From Nereocystis luetkeana (Eukaryota; Sar; Phaeophyceae; Laminariales; Laminariaceae): 64,000 nucleotides of DNA. Location: the NCBI GenBank assembly GCA_031213475.1, contig JARUPZ010000034.1, positions 2,870,614-2,934,613 of the forward strand, given 5' to 3'. The position numbers and the translations under genes are program-made. The first letter of the stretch is position 1. Every line of letters begins with the position of its first letter. The notes under the pieces are model-generated. The model was given only the letters and a program-made list of their open reading frames with translations, was not told the origin of the DNA and did no database searches. Positions 10,501 to 23,375 of this stretch are shown piece by piece.

Positions 10501-13500
10501 CCGAACCATCCATAATACTACTCGAGGCTGATGGGTACCAAGGCATAAAATTAAGGATTGACGTTTTCATATGAATGAGTGGGCCGAGCTGGCTGACTTT
10601 CAATTAACCCTTTTAGAACCGCAGTCCCGTTGTGGCGACAAACCACTCAAATTTCAAGTAATTTGTCCCCAAAACGGGACTGCGGTTCTAAAGGGGTTAA
10701 CATCCCCCTCTTGATCATTAACCGGCATGAATTTTGCTCTCCAGTCGAATTCAACCACAGATGACGCACATAAACAAGACTCTTCTAGAATATCTTGCAC
10801 GACCCAAAAATATTTCACTTCGGTTCGTTCTATTTTTCGTGGAGGTACCTGTTACCTGACCTGGTGATAGGTCAGTTTCTCGGAACAACTCAAGCCGTTG
10901 ACCGCTTGCTGCGAAGTGTTTTGCACGAGCAATGCTCACCAGGCACGCGATAACAAAGCACTCCTGTCTCACCTCCAGGCTAGTTTTGATGGCGTCGTTG
11001 TCGCGTGCAATTCTTGCATCCTGTATTTGCTTCGTCAATTGCCGCAACGAATCGATGTGCTTCGATGTCAGTTCATCGTACTGCCGGTGGGGTTGGGTAA
11101 TCACAGCCGATGCGGCGACAAAGTTGGTCGAAATGAGTACTTTCGAAGAGAACACGCAGTGCTCTCTGAGCAATGTACACTTTGGAGCTGTTACCAGGAG
11201 CGACACAGTGGTGAGTTGCAGACTAAAAAAAACAAAAACAACGGCAGCCCCAACAACCTTGGTGACCGGAAAGCCGCATTGAACGGAAAAGGACTACCGT
11301 ATGCTCCGTATGTTTCACCTTACGGTAGGCCTCCTCCGGACTGGTTTGAACCATGATGGCAGCATCCAAGTACTCGTACAGCTCTTCGCTCAAAAACTTG
11401 TACGTGAGGTGACTTGATAAAATCAACATGCCATGAACAAAGATGAGAAGTCGTGGCACAATGTTGTCAAGGGGGGCCAGCGGCCTCAACAACATTTTCA
11501 CTGCATCAATGCAATCACGAACATGTCGTTACTCTACAAGGTAAGCGTTAAATTGGAACAAACTGGTTATCCTACATTGTATACATGAATATATGGTGGC
11601 GCTGCTAGATGATGATTCAACTCCCTTAGGACGCACGACTCTATGCAGTCAAGAACACATCTATACATATATCATAATTTTAAGTTTGTTTCTGCCCAAA
11701 TATAAGCGACGGGAGCCGTGACACCATCCACAGCTAAAGGATAAAAAACAAATCGATATTCATAGAGAAAAAAGGGTGCGTATGTAGGCGAGAACTACTG
11801 TACGTCTGGCTATATATCCCTCCCCCCATGGATGGAGCATGTGACACGGCAAGGGGTCTGAAAAATATATCACATCTCGATGTTGCAACAATAGATACTA
11901 CGGACTTATACACTTCCTTCAAGTGACTCGATATTCAGAAAAACTTGACGGGTGAGTGCAGAGGAAGTACCTACCTGGCACAAGAGATCGCAAGCGTGAG
12001 GTCAAGGGAAGGTCCTGCGTCAGGCAGCGCACTGTAGGTAGCAAACACAGGCAAACTGGGTCGATGGAAGTACGTATTTTGTTGCTGGGCGGAGCACATC
12101 GAATAGCGCATCGAATAGCGCACGCGGGGAAAATCACCTGTTTTCCGCGAGGATGTCGGCGGCGAGTTCGTGGTAGCCGTAGTTGCAGTGCAAAAGCAGT
12201 AGATTGCCGAATGTCTCGGGAGGAAAGGGCGGGTTCGACAGCAGGAAATTGAGTTTGCGGAAGCCTGCTGTCGGATCATCCTCCATGTGTAGGAGAGCCT
12301 GTGCCATTTCCCACGCAACAAGATCAGACACGGTCATGTCAGGAATGGTCACTATATACCCATAATTAACAACTTGAACATGTGTCTCACTTCATCTATT
12401 ATTGTCTCGTTGCTGCTCCTACGAAGTTGTTGAGGTGTTTATTTGCGTTTGTACCATCCCTTTTACTTTCCAGCTTCAGGGCAAGTCCTGGTCAAAGGTG
12501 TCTTCCCGTCTCCCCCCCGGTACGCGCCTTCATTTTTTATCGCGCATAGGGTTTCAGTATTCCCACTGCTCGTCGATGTTTATCGAATGTTGCTAACCCA
12601 TGCTCCCGCACTTTATTTTTATGTACGAAAAAATTAGTACGAGCATGTATGTGCACTCGGAGATGATCGAATCCACAAAAAAAAAAAGAAGACATGAGGA
12701 CAGCCTACCATGCCACCGGGAATGCCTTCTGTTAAGACGATGTAATATACATATATTCTCTACCAGGTATATATTTATAGATATATATCCGTGGCGACAT
12801 CCGATGAATCAAAGTTGACTGAGCTCGACAGATTTATGAGCGCACCTGATTGTGAAGAGTGACGGGGTCCAACTCCTGTTCTCTGCGTGGTGGCATGTCG
12901 CTGAGGGCTTCCACCGCCATTTCTGAGTTTTTTCTTGTGTGTTCAATGGCTGCCCTCAAATTAAAGGCCTCAATCAAGCAAGTTTCCTGGCCGTAGTAGA
13001 CAAAACACGAAAACGTAAAGTGTTGTAAGGTGTTTTAGTGTGCGGAAAGAATATGTACCCCTGCCAAGCGGACTTTGGTCGATCCAGACGAATTCGCCAA
13101 ACATCGCCGCTATAAAAGTAACCAGTACACCTGCCGGACTAATATTTAGGTCGGCAGGGTCCCAAAATTCAAATAGTATGGGTTCCGCAAAGATCTTGGC
13201 ACGCTCATCGTCTTTAACGCGAGATTGTGTGCCGTTCGAAGTCAATACGGAAACAAGATTGCCGTTCTGCAAGGAACTTCACGCAAACGAATTTGTAAGG
13301 AGTAAGCTGCATCAGATGAGTTAAGCACGTGGTATCTGCTACTATAAAATAAGCTACTAATGGACTCCGCGCCTGGTGTTGTGAAGAATTGTCACGGAAA
13401 TTTGAATGCAGTGCAGATATATTGCTGGCGCCAAACCCTTTCCAACATCATCAACGCCTTTGAAGCCCAATGCACGTGCTCACCTGTAAAACTTGCGAAT

Positions 13501-16013
13501 TCCCAACGGAGCGCACGTCAATTCCATCGGTGTTACTGCCGACAGATAACTCTGGGTGATCGCGTACACCCCTTTCGATGATCTCATCTGAACGGGTGGC
13601 ACGCAAGGTACAACACCGACGTGAGCACAATCCTCAGGACAATCCATCCAACCATTTAATCCATACTGTGTCTCACAAGTGGCATGCCATTCTTCGACGC
13701 TCATGGGTAGGAAGCAGAACAATCCACTCCCCCTGAAATATGAACAGGACCTGCTGCGAGTATTGAGACTTCATGTAGATAAGCAAGCATATTGAAACCG
13801 AATATAATACGCAGACTCGAGGTATTGCGGCAATCTTTCCAGGCCCGTGGAAACGTGGCCATTTATTTTCATTAGCTCTCGTGATGTAGAAGCCACTTCT
13901 GACATCAAGGAATACTCTTTTAAGCTTTAGAAACATTCAGTTCCTCCGCAGGCAAGACTCGCAATTCAAAACCTGGTGCGATAAAACACGAAACCGAGGC
14001 GAACGAATCACAATGATCAGGGCGATACAAAGTCGTCACGTCAACTGCATCGGGCCCGGCAACCGGCATAAGCCGAAGAAAGAGCTTGCAGGTGTGGCTC
14101 ACCGACATGTTTCAATGCAGGGGCATACTGCTTATCCTTGAAGTAACATAGTGCAGTATTGTAGGCGAGATCTGCCTGATATCCAAGGGTATGCATTGCG
14201 TCCGCGTACTTCTGTCTGGCGTCGTCGTAGTCTGCGTAGGGAAGGCCACGGGAAACCGACGTAACACATTTACCAATTAGAGCACTCCAAGGTATACGTT
14301 GCCTGCGTATTGGCAGGTGTTCCGATGTCAGGTAAACACATCCGTCGAAATTGTCAATACTATAGTGTCATAACAGGTCATGGATGAGGTTAGAATTGCA
14401 TGCCCAGCCGTGAAAAAAAAAACCTGATGCTTAAAATACGCATGCGTAGAGCAGACAGCAAACAACTTTGATTATTAAAGGTCGAACCACCCATTGACAC
14501 GGGAAGGCAATCAACAAAAAATGGTACTGATCGGTTGCTACGTAACAAATTGCGGTGGTGCTCTAATCCAGCACTCGGTGAGTTGGAGTGTGCAGTGGGT
14601 TGAAATGTGCTAGCATCTAAAACGCGAAGGCAGTGTGAACCGCGCGAAGGCACCTTGGTCTTTGAAGGAAATGGAGGCGTAGCTGATAATGGTGTCCGGA
14701 TCGTCGCTGAGGCACTGATCTACCAGGCTCTTGCATGCTGGTAACTCGTCCTGCTCGTATTTGATCGCGCCCTTCGAAAGCAACAGGTGGGAAGCAAGCA
14801 TTCAGGGTCAATGAACTCCTGCAGAACTGCACCCTCATGTTTGGGGACAAAATACTTGGGACATAGTCTGGGGTCGTTTTTGCAGTATGATGAATATGTA
14901 GTCATAATATCTCGCCGTAACATACCTGCAACGCAATCATCCTCTGCTGATATTGTGGGCTGTCGACTCGCACCGCTGCTCTCGTCGCTTCCGGATATAT
15001 CCCGGCCTTGTACAACGACTGTGCAAGATATACCTGATCGAAGTGAAACGTGTGGATCGTGCGTCGTGCGGGTCAGGGTACAGGCCACCGCTACACCAGT
15101 TTCTGGCGAAGACTCCGTGATTTTTCTTGCATTTTACCACCACATTCCTCACCTTGTACTCTTCGACAGTGGGGCACACCTTGACGAGTTGCTCGTACAT
15201 CGTGGTGGCGGCTTTGTAGTCTTGCATCTGGTAGTAGCAGTAGCTCAACAGAGACAAGGCCGCTCTGTTTCGTGGAAAATTCTGTTGACCAAGCGCACAT
15301 AGGTACGAATGTGAATGAGATGCGCTACGACAGCGGTGTCGGGTACTTATTGCCGATGGCAGGTGCGTACTCTCAACCTAGTTTACGGTTCAGAAGCACC
15401 CGTGAACTACAACGATGAGTACATGTGAAAAAGTTGTTTGTATATACCAGGTATAGCATTACCCATCATTAATACTACTTTTGTATTCCCTCGCGTACTA
15501 TTATTAATAGTGAGAGTAGTATCTACAACAGTACTCGTACAGCAGGATACCTGGTGTGTCATATTCATACAATGCATTCTTAATTATACAACGCGCAATG
15601 CCCTACAGAGAAAGTGGCCGACGGCAAATTCTTCGCTGTCTACTACTGTAGCTACCAAAAGCCTACGTGACTACGCAGGCTAGTGGGTAGTGATATGCGA
15701 TCAACAGAGCACAACAGGAAACTGTGAATATGAATATGATACGACACGATGCTCGTGCGTACTGCTATGCTACTATTAATATTACACTATTAATAAATAC
15801 TATTAATACTGTGGTACCGTACGCGAATAATATCTTCGACGGTTCGGTATCTTTCTCGAAAAATGACGCCGACGTATCACGGCCTCCACAGCAACCTCTC
15901 ACCCCTAGTTCAGAGGTCAGCAAGTCCACAGCTTCAGGAAAACGGCCGTCTTTAATTGCAGTGTACACCATCGACGTGTATTGGCCCTCGGGCACCATAC
16001 CGTTCGTGGACAT
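7509..16013 (-). CDS. IFT70: Intraflagellar transport protein 70 (IFT70/TTC30/DYF-1), last exon not found
   Basis: IFT70 is a TPR protein of the IFT-B core complex that carries cargo in the flagellum and is needed for axoneme assembly. I place 15 exons: 16013-15903, 15281-15153, 15033-14926, 14771-14654, 14231-14103, 13587-13484, 12986-12846, 12298-12138, 11412-11319, 11080-10973, 9902-9720, 9359-9219, 9027-8926, 8220-8104, 7619-7509. All have GT donors and AG acceptors, the phases agree, and they total 1857 nt (619 codons). Conserved IFT70 blocks appear in order: 'EGQYTSMVYTAIKDGRFPEA' at the start, then 'HPELSVGSNTDGIDVRSVGN', 'NPPFPPETFGNLLLLHCNYG', 'NLCVSHIMISQNEEAEELMR' and 'FGISRIIKSLEPYEKKLGTD'. 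The family is usually about 640-670 residues, so 20-40 C-terminal codons below 7509 are missing from this model. Introns run from about 100 bp to 1.1 kb and contain a MITE and a SINE fragment. Confidence 0.93.
9661..9715. repeat. ATACATACTATAT microsatellite in an IFT70 intron
   Basis: Three imperfect copies of 'tatatacatacta' lie just downstream of an exon boundary of the IFT70 gene. Confidence 0.7.
10608..10696. mobile_element. piggyBac-type MITE with intact TTAA target duplication
   Basis: This 89-bp element has terminal inverted repeats of about 36 bp (CCCTTTTAGAACCGCAGTCC at the left, its complement at the right) and is flanked exactly by TTAA on both sides (10604-10607 and 10697-10700). 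CCC/GGG ends and a TTAA duplication are the signature of the piggyBac superfamily. It has no coding capacity and lies in the IFT70 intron between the exons ending at 10973 and beginning at 9902. Confidence 0.85.
12490..12640 (-). mobile_element. SINE body fragment in an IFT70 intron
   Basis: The stretch 'ggtacgcgccttcattttttatcgcg...' through 'gttgctaacccatgctcccgc' parallels 52180-52270 in the same orientation. The tRNA-like head and the A-rich tail are not evident here, so it is a truncated or decayed copy. Confidence 0.5.
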
Positions 16014-16954
16014 GATCTGTAATGTTGTGTGTTCTGTGTTGGTTTTTGCGTGGGAATGGTGGATCTATTTTCCCCCCCATCCCCGAAACCGAGCAGCCAC
16101 AACTTCATGCTTGAAAACCCTCGTGCAAAAATATAACAATATCTGTTTTTTCGTTTTTTCGCACCCCCTTTCAATGGGGATGACTATTAATAGGTTCATG
16201 CACGATGAGCCATAGGGAGCCGGAGCTGCTTGCCAAGCACAAATTGGTGATGACGGGGGGTGGGAAAAAGCAGGTTCACATTTGCGACGTCTCGACCTGG
16301 GATGATGATTCGCCGCAAGTTCAGCACGGCATCAGCGGAATGCTCCAAGTAACAAGTCGCTACACACCGAGCAAGGCAGTCAAGGACTTTCCCAGGTTCA
16401 GACTTACGCTGTCTGCTAAAGCGGATGCAGCACAAGTACTCCCCTTCTTGAACAACCTGCGAAGAAACAAGCAGGTGCGGTACGGTCACACAATATTTCC
16501 TTGTCGCTTTGTAGATGTGAGCGTCGGACCCACGGTTTTCGCTGTGGCGTCTGATCAATTGCACTCTACTGTTCGGTGCTGCTTGCTGTACCAAGTCGAC
16601 TACAACAGCAGTATTAATATTAATATTAATACGTACCTGGTACTCGTACATCATATCAATAGTGAAGGAACGCACAACAGCAGTAGTATCGAGAGTGTAG
16701 TTCAACGTGTGTATTCTAGGGTAGGGTACAAGTATTTACAGAGCTTCGGGGCAGAGGTCAAGGTCTACCAGGTGCAAAGTGCCAGGTCGAGGGAGTGTTT
16801 CACAAGCGATCACTACGATTCGCACTGTTTTCAGTACTGACAAATATGGTGTACCAGTACTATCTGTATATTCTCCGTACTGGTCGTGTACCTGGTAGCT
16901 TCTCGTACCGTGCTTTAAAACATCAAATTTAAATATTAGCAAGGCTTTTCGCGG
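16014..16954. other. Region upstream of IFT70, no further gene found
   Basis: It should hold the IFT70 promoter, but I see no clear TATA element. It is rich in TATTAATA (16185-16192 and three overlapping copies from 16612) and TACCTGGTA (16634-16642, 16889-16897). The 211-aa plus frame at 16205-16840 has no recognisable domain. Confidence 0.4.
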
Positions 16955-17310
16955 GTCAGGTAAAACATCACGGGTCGGGTCGGGTCGGGTCGGGTCGGGT
17001 CGGGTCGGGTCGGGTGACCCGCGAAAATTTTGAAGTATATTGACTTGACCCGACCCGACCCGACCCGCGAGATTTTTGAAAGCCTCTTGACCCAACCCGA
17101 CCCGACCCGACCCGTGAGATTTGGAAATCTCCTGACCCGACCCGACCCGACCCGCGAGAATTCAAAACCTTCTGACCCGACACGACCCGACTCGACCCGC
17201 CAATTTCTGATTGGCCCGTGAGACACGGGTTTCATGCGGGTCGGGTCACCTTGACCCGCGAGACCATTTATCTTGACCCGAAATTTCGACCCGCGGATCT
17301 GGCCCGTGGG
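16955..17310. repeat. GACCC/GGGTC minisatellite array 1 (both orientations)
   Basis: A perfect run of GGGTC pentamers (about 16973-17015) is followed by GACCC runs in the opposite direction. These are spaced by 20-25 bp AT-rich linkers of the type 'gcgagatttttgaaagcctc'. The inverted layout could form a large hairpin. The minus frames 'RVGSGRVGSG' and plus frames 'DPTRPDPTRP' are repeat translations, not genes. Confidence 0.85.
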
Positions 17311-17534
17311 TCGGCGCTTCCAAAATAATTTATTGTTCATCAGTGTCCCGCAGCGATGTATCACCTGGCTGTAGTATTAATAGGTATGAATGGATGCGGG
17401 CATGCGTATATGAATTTGGCGGTGTTTTGATGTTTGAATATGATACCCATGGAGTATTATTGAGTATTGGTACGAGAGAAGCCTGTGGGTAAGAGAGCGG
17501 GAAGTGATTGAAGTGTCGGATCCGCGAGCCGAAT

Positions 17535-17860
17535 GCGTGGTTCCGACCCGCGGGTCAGTAGAGAACAGCTCGCGGGTCGTGCTGGCCCGACCCGCGAGTG
17601 ACCCGCTTCTCGCGGGTCATGACCTGACCCGACCCGTGAGCTTTTCATCACCTCTTGACCCGACCCGACCCGACCCGTGAGATTTGAAAAACCCTTCACC
17701 CGACCTGACCCAACCCACGAGATTTGAAAACCTCTTGACCCGACCCGACCCGTGAGATTTTGAACACTTGTTGAACCGACCCGACCCGACCCGACCCGAC
17801 CCGTGACATTTTGAACACCACGTGACCCGACCCGCGGATCGGCTCATGACCCGCGAAAAA
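17535..17860. repeat. GACCC minisatellite array 2
   Basis: Units of about 35 bp, each a (GACCC)n run followed by 'gtgagatttgaaaaacctc'-type linker, repeat about eight times. The design matches the array 250 bp to the left. Confidence 0.85.
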
Positions 17861-17910
17861 ACCTGAATATTAGCATAACTTCGAAGTATAGCGTAAAGCT
17901 GTTTCCTACG

Positions 17911-19297
17911 TATGCGGTTCAGGTTTTAGATTTGGCCCGAACGCATTTTCAGCTGTGAACTTCGCAAATCGAAACAGCAGTGAGTCGTCCTATATCTGCG
18001 GAAAAATCGGATTTATTCTGCGTGCAGAGATTCGAGCAAACACCGAGACCAACTGCTGTTGTTGTGGTCTACGCCGCGAAAGAACGCGCTGGGTGCGCAA
18101 TACTGAGCGTAAGACCCAAGCGTCCGAGCCAGCGCTGACTGCCTTTGGTCTGGCGGTGAAGAGACGTGCCGAGTGCGCTACGAGTAGAGACAACCTGTCT
18201 TGGTATTGCGCGTTTCAATGTGACTGACTGCTGCTGCTGCTGTAGTCTACGAGTACATATCCACGGAGAGGTGCGCGCCGAGTGCGCTTCTCTTGATCTC
18301 TAGACCCGCGCCAGCCGACTGTAGTCTGGCCACGGAAAGACGCGCCGAACGCGCATCGGGCGCGGAGCAACGTCGCTACCCAGTTGCCCAACTCATCGAT
18401 CGTTCTTCTGCTGCTGCTTGCTGTCGTGGATAACATCTTGAATTTAGAGACCATGCCATTTCTCGATTTGATAATGTGATGGCCCAAGTCGTGGGATTTT
18501 CAGCCAATACCTGACGACTTGGGCCACCGGTTTCTCCATTCGAATAAGTTCCGGTCAGATTTTGCTCATTCGGACTGCATAAGCAGATGCTTTCCTTTTC
18601 GGGATCGAAAAATACAAATTTGAAGCTCGGAGTCGAACCGCGTAAGAAACAGACTATTAAGGGCGTTTTCTATGCGGTTCAGGTTTTGGGCTTCAGATTT
18701 TGAACCGATTGCGTTTTCAGCTGTGGAGTTCGGACATCAAAACAGTCTTTATATGCGGAAAAATTGGATTTATCGTTTGTGCAGAGACTCGAGCAAACGC
18801 CGAGACCAACTGCTGTTGTTGTGGTCTGGCGCCGCGAAGAGACGCACCGAGTGCGCTGCACTGCGCGTAGAGCCCAAGCGTCCGAGCCTGACTGCCTCTG
18901 GTCTGGCGGCGGAGATACATGCCGAGTGCGCTACCTAAAGTCAATCTGCCCTGGTATTTTGTTTTTCACAATGTGACTACAGCTGCTGCTACTGTAGTCT
19001 ACGAATACGTATCCGCGGAGAGATGCGCGCTGAGTGAGCTTCTCTTGGTCGCTAGGCCCGAGCCCGCGCGAGCCAACTGTAGTCTGGCCACGGAGAAACG
19101 CGCCGCCCATCGACTGCGCGTCGGGTGGGAAGCAACGTCGCTATTCAGCTGTGTCACCATCCAGCTCATCAATCGTTTTGCTGCTGCTTGCTGTCGTGGA
19201 AAACATCTTTTAGAGACCTCTCCATTTTTCGATCTGAAAATCTCATGGCCCAAGTCGTTGGATTTTTGGGCAAAACCCTGACGACTTGGGCCATCGG
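17911..19297. repeat. Two-copy tandem repeat, period 760 bp, each ending in a hairpin
   Basis: Copy 1 (17911-18530) and copy 2 (18671-19297) both start 'tatgcggttcaggtttt' and share many blocks, including 'accaactgctgttgttgtgg', 'cccaagcgtccgagcc' and 'gtagtctggccacgga'. Each ends with an inverted repeat, 'tggcccaagtcgt' pairing with 'acgacttgggcca'. Reading frames are not conserved between the copies, so it is probably non-coding. It may be a non-autonomous element or a segmental duplication. Confidence 0.7.
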
Positions 19298-19378
19298 ATT
19301 CGCAAATCGAAAAAAATCTGGTCAGATTTTGCATATCGTATCATCGTACGGAACACACGATTTTTTTTTATAAGAGTA

Positions 19379-19907
19379 CCGTAATCATGCGAAGGTTGGC
19401 ACCCATCGGAAGGTTGGCACCCATCGGAGAGATAGCACCGGGGCGCGATAAAAACACAAGGTAGAAACATGCAATCGTGTTTTCGCACCCCCATCGGAGA
19501 GATCACACCCCGGTGTGATCTCTCCGACATAAATAGAAATTTGAGGGCCACCGCAGCGGGTCTGTAGTAGGTAATGTTATCATTTCTTTCATACTCCGAT
19601 GAGATATCACCAGTGCGCCACTCCTCTCAAACGTACTTTACCAACGCATGGTAGGTACTTTACCAACGCATGGTAGGTACTTTACCAACGCACGGTAGGT
19701 CAAGTCGTTTTAGGTATCGCACCCATCGGAGAGATCGCACCGGGGGTGCGCCAAAATAGAAGAACGGCATGATTTAATTGTGTTTCCGCACCCCCATCGG
19801 AGCGAACGCACCCATTGGAGAGATAACACCGGGGTGCTATAAAAAACACTACGTAGAACCATTTAAAAACGCGATCGCACCCGGTGCGAACCTTCGCATG
19901 ATTACGG
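19379..19907. mobile_element. TA-flanked TIR element (Tc1/mariner-like MITE), copy 1
   Basis: The 529-bp element begins CCGTAATCATGCGAAGG and ends with the exact inverse CCTTCGCATGATTACGG, with TA on both sides. Inside, 'gcacccatcggagagat.gcacc' motifs recur in both orientations, and a 22-bp unit 'gtactttaccaacgcatggt' is repeated three times (about 19632-19700); the second copy of the element has only one such unit. No coding frame. Confidence 0.8.
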
Positions 19908-22238
19908 TAGCTGCTGCTGGGCAGCAGCACACCACCAGCAACAATTGCTGCTACCAGCCACCGCGAGCAGCAGCAGCAGAGAGTGTTTATCGCAAGACGC
20001 ACGTCGTCCTAACGACGGGGAGCTTGGCATATTCCTGGCACAGAGAGACAGCCACGAAACATCCGGTGTACCAGAATATTTTGACGAAGCACGGTATGGT
20101 ATGGTATGATATCATAACATATCATGAACACAAAAAATAGGAATACTGTTATTTTTCGCAGAGCAGCAGCACACAGCTGGCAGCAGCACACAGCTGGCAG
20201 CAGGACAACAACGACACCTGCTGCTAGCAACGGCGGCAGCGAGTGGCAGCAGCAGAGAGAGTATATCACACGACGCACGTCGTCTGCCTTTCGTATGCAA
20301 GCACACGGGGTCTGACACAAACATACCTGGTACAGGGAGTGGTTACGAGACTCCCGACGTCCCAACGCAGCACAACAAGCGAGCAACTGATATTATTGAA
20401 CAGCAGCAGGGGCAGAACATGATCATAGCATAGCAAGCAGCAGCAGCGAGGCAGCACAGCGACAGCAACTTATAGATATATAGAGCATTCACACGACACG
20501 CGTCGCTCAGATCCCGCTCCACACGCGAGCTTCTTACGGCAATCTGTGATCCAGAGCACAGCCACTACCTCCCGAAGCCCGGCACTACCTCCCGAAGCAC
20601 GGCAGGGTACAGGATTTTATGTGCTGTGCAATACCTGGCAGTACAGCAGAGGATTTATTTGCTATGCGATCATTTTTACTTCATTCTGTATTTGATGCGG
20701 CAGAGAGGCTGCGTGTATGTGTCCTCCTTGTGGTCTTTTTGGCTTGTGAGACCCAACGATTGTTGGTGGCCGTGCCGACCCTACGAAACAGCAGTTGCTG
20801 TTCGTCGTGGCCTGCTTTCGAATCACGGAATCGGTAAGAGGCATCAAGCGCACAGCCAAATATTCAAAGTTGCAAATGAACGAGACCGATTTACGAAAGA
20901 ACGAAGAAAAAAGAACGATTCGTGTCCAACACTGAACCAATCAATAGAGGGCAGCCACCAAGTCACCAAGATATTTTTCGAGACAAAATGAAGGATTTTC
21001 ATGTTTTTCTGATGTCTGTCCTCTTTGGATTATGATCGTCTTTTAAGGCCACGCTGGCACCTAAGCGTCTCCTGGTCGCCGGGTTTCCGGTTACTCTAAT
21101 CTCTAGATGTTTTATTGGATAAAAAAAAAAAGACTATTTTAACACGCTGCGTTTAGAGCTTCGGCTGATTCGTGCTGACTGGAGAGGGACGGTGACTTGC
21201 TAAAGGTTCATCACATCAGCTTGTGTTTCTCTGGAGATTGATCCCCCGCAGGTTCGCCACAGAGGCCTACACCTCGACTCAGAAGTGCTGCAGTGGTCGA
21301 TATTGGTCAAAGTTTTGGATGCTCAAAATGAGACTAAAACAACCCGCAGCTGAACGTTTGCACTTCACTTGCAGACAGCTACAGCCCTTCACAGGAAACT
21401 ACAGCCCGTGAAATTGAGGGATGCTCCTGATGGGGTGTGTGAGGGCGTCGGGTGCGCCAGACAGCAGTCGTAGGCAACCAGAAACGACTCGCGGGGTGTT
21501 TTCGTGTGTTCGAAGTTGCGAGCGAATAGCACAAGAATCTCGCAAAAATGTTCAAATGCTTATTTTCACGCGCGGGAGTATATTACAATGGCTACATTAC
21601 CGATGAAGAAATGGCCTTCGCTACAAGATTGCTATTGTCCAGGCAGATGATATGTCCCTTTTCGAGTCGTCGTCGAAGATGCTGCGGGAGGCCGAAGTAT
21701 GTTCCTATGATAAGTACTCGTAGGTAGTAAGTTTTTGGGCCCAAAAAAAAGGTCTAAAAAGCGCAGGATTCCTTCGTTTGCATCGATTATTCCAAAACTT
21801 CGAAATACGGATCTTGGTTGCAAATCCCTTACTCTAAATCCAAGTCGTATGTATATGTTGCCGACCTACGCGATGATACGTGACGGTTATTGAGGGTACT
21901 ATTAATAGCGTTCCCTTAAGACTGCTGCTCGCCCGTTGAAACTCTTGTTCCTCATCGCAATTTGTATTCTCCTTTCTACGAATATCATGTTTCCTACAAA
22001 CGTCCCGTAGATTAGACAGCCAGCAAACAGAGTGCACATAATACGCGAACAACATGCCCCTGGTGCCAGTCATTTCAGGTTCCATCGCCACAGCCAAAAC
22101 CGTGACCCATGGGGCCATCTCTATCGAATTGGGTGATGCTGTTGTGCCTATTTCGTATGTTGTGGCAAGTGATGCTGTTTTAATAGCACCCCTATTTTAT
22201 CGAGCGCAGATCTCGCGCTTCAGAATACCGGTGCCCTT

Positions 22239-22270
<32 letters not shown>

Positions 22271-23375
22271 GTATCGTCGGCTACTCGTGTGGGCACAGTC
22301 CCCTCTTCTTTCTTTTTTTTCTTTTTTGGGGGTTGGGCGCCGCCTCTACCGCAGGTGTATTATCATACTGTAGTAAATCATACTGTAGTGAATCACTGCT
22401 TGTGCTCCACCTCGACCGTTGACTTGTTTTCGTTTTGGATTATAGCTTTAGTTTTGTGTACCCTGCGTTTGTACGCCATTTTTTTTCCCCACAAAGAGCA
22501 AAGTCTGTTGGTCTTTTTAGGTTGTATTTTTAGCCCATCCCTTGTTTTTCTCCGTTTGGATGGGCGCTAAGGGCTCGTTCTAACGATGAAATATGAAATC
22601 CAAATTTGAAAAAAGTAAATCTAATTGCGCCACCAACAAAGATTTGGATGTTGGGGATATCAAATGATTCGGACGAAAAACAAATGAAGCTCCTGGGACC
22701 TTTTGCTGTGAATCATATTCCATTTTGGGAGCTGACCCGACTTGAGCTGGCATGTATGTGGTGGGTCAACGCCCCCCGGGCATCCCGCGCATAATTTCTT
22801 GATCGCATCGATAACCACGACCGAGGCGATAAAACGCGAACCACAACGCGAGGTCATCGGGACAACAACCGTGTCCACGCCTACAGACCATAGCACAGCG
22901 TACCCCGACCATGGCGTCTCAAAAACAATCATAGCGGTCGTAATCCCAACTTTTCACGGGAGGATACACTCAAGAGATCGATAGCTCCATCGCCGTCGCT
23001 GTCCCGCCCGTGGCGTTCTAGGGATCCCTCTACCCATCCCAGATACCCTGAAAGCGAAAGCTTCCTAGCCTGCGCCGCCAAAAACAAAAATAAGTTGGCG
23101 GCGGCGCGCACGCACCGACGTAAGCCTTCGCTCTCGTCTGCTCTCGTCGGAGGTTGTCATCTATAATAGCCGTTGTGATACGTGCTGCGTCTTTTCGAGT
23201 TCAGAAATATTTGAACAAATATCTCGCCTTCCTCGATAGGGCGCGAAGCAGTGTTTTTTGCGAATCGAATCCGAACTGGAAGTATTTTTCAAATGGGATT
23301 TGTTCCAGCCTTCATTAAAACGGGCTCTTTGACAGCGTTGTGGGTCGCTTGTCTCTTTGTATTGAAATGATGCAG
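19908..23375. other. Intergenic, CAG/GCA-rich, no gene recognised
   Basis: CAG-type runs occur at 19910-19980, 20160-20250, 20400-20460 and 22240-22266. Frames over them give poly-Gln or poly-Ala artefacts. The plus frame at 22054-22422 starts plausibly ('MPLVPVISGSIATAKTV') but has no domain and runs into the CAG tract. A tandem 'cactacctcccgaagc' pair lies at 20565-20600. Confidence 0.4.

Noticed and set aside
12970-13272. 100-aa minus frame ('AEPILFEFWDPADLNISPAG')
   Set aside because: It lies inside the IFT70 intron between exons 13587-13484 and 12986-12846, which join in phase without it.
16936-17847. Long frames full of 'RVGSGRVGSG' or 'DPTRPDPTRP'
   Set aside because: They are translations of GACCC/GGGTC pentamers open in several frames on both strands, with no start context or domain.
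22054-22422. 122-aa plus frame with poly-Gln
   Set aside because: Apart from a plausible start it shows no domain, and the Gln run is a CAG microsatellite.
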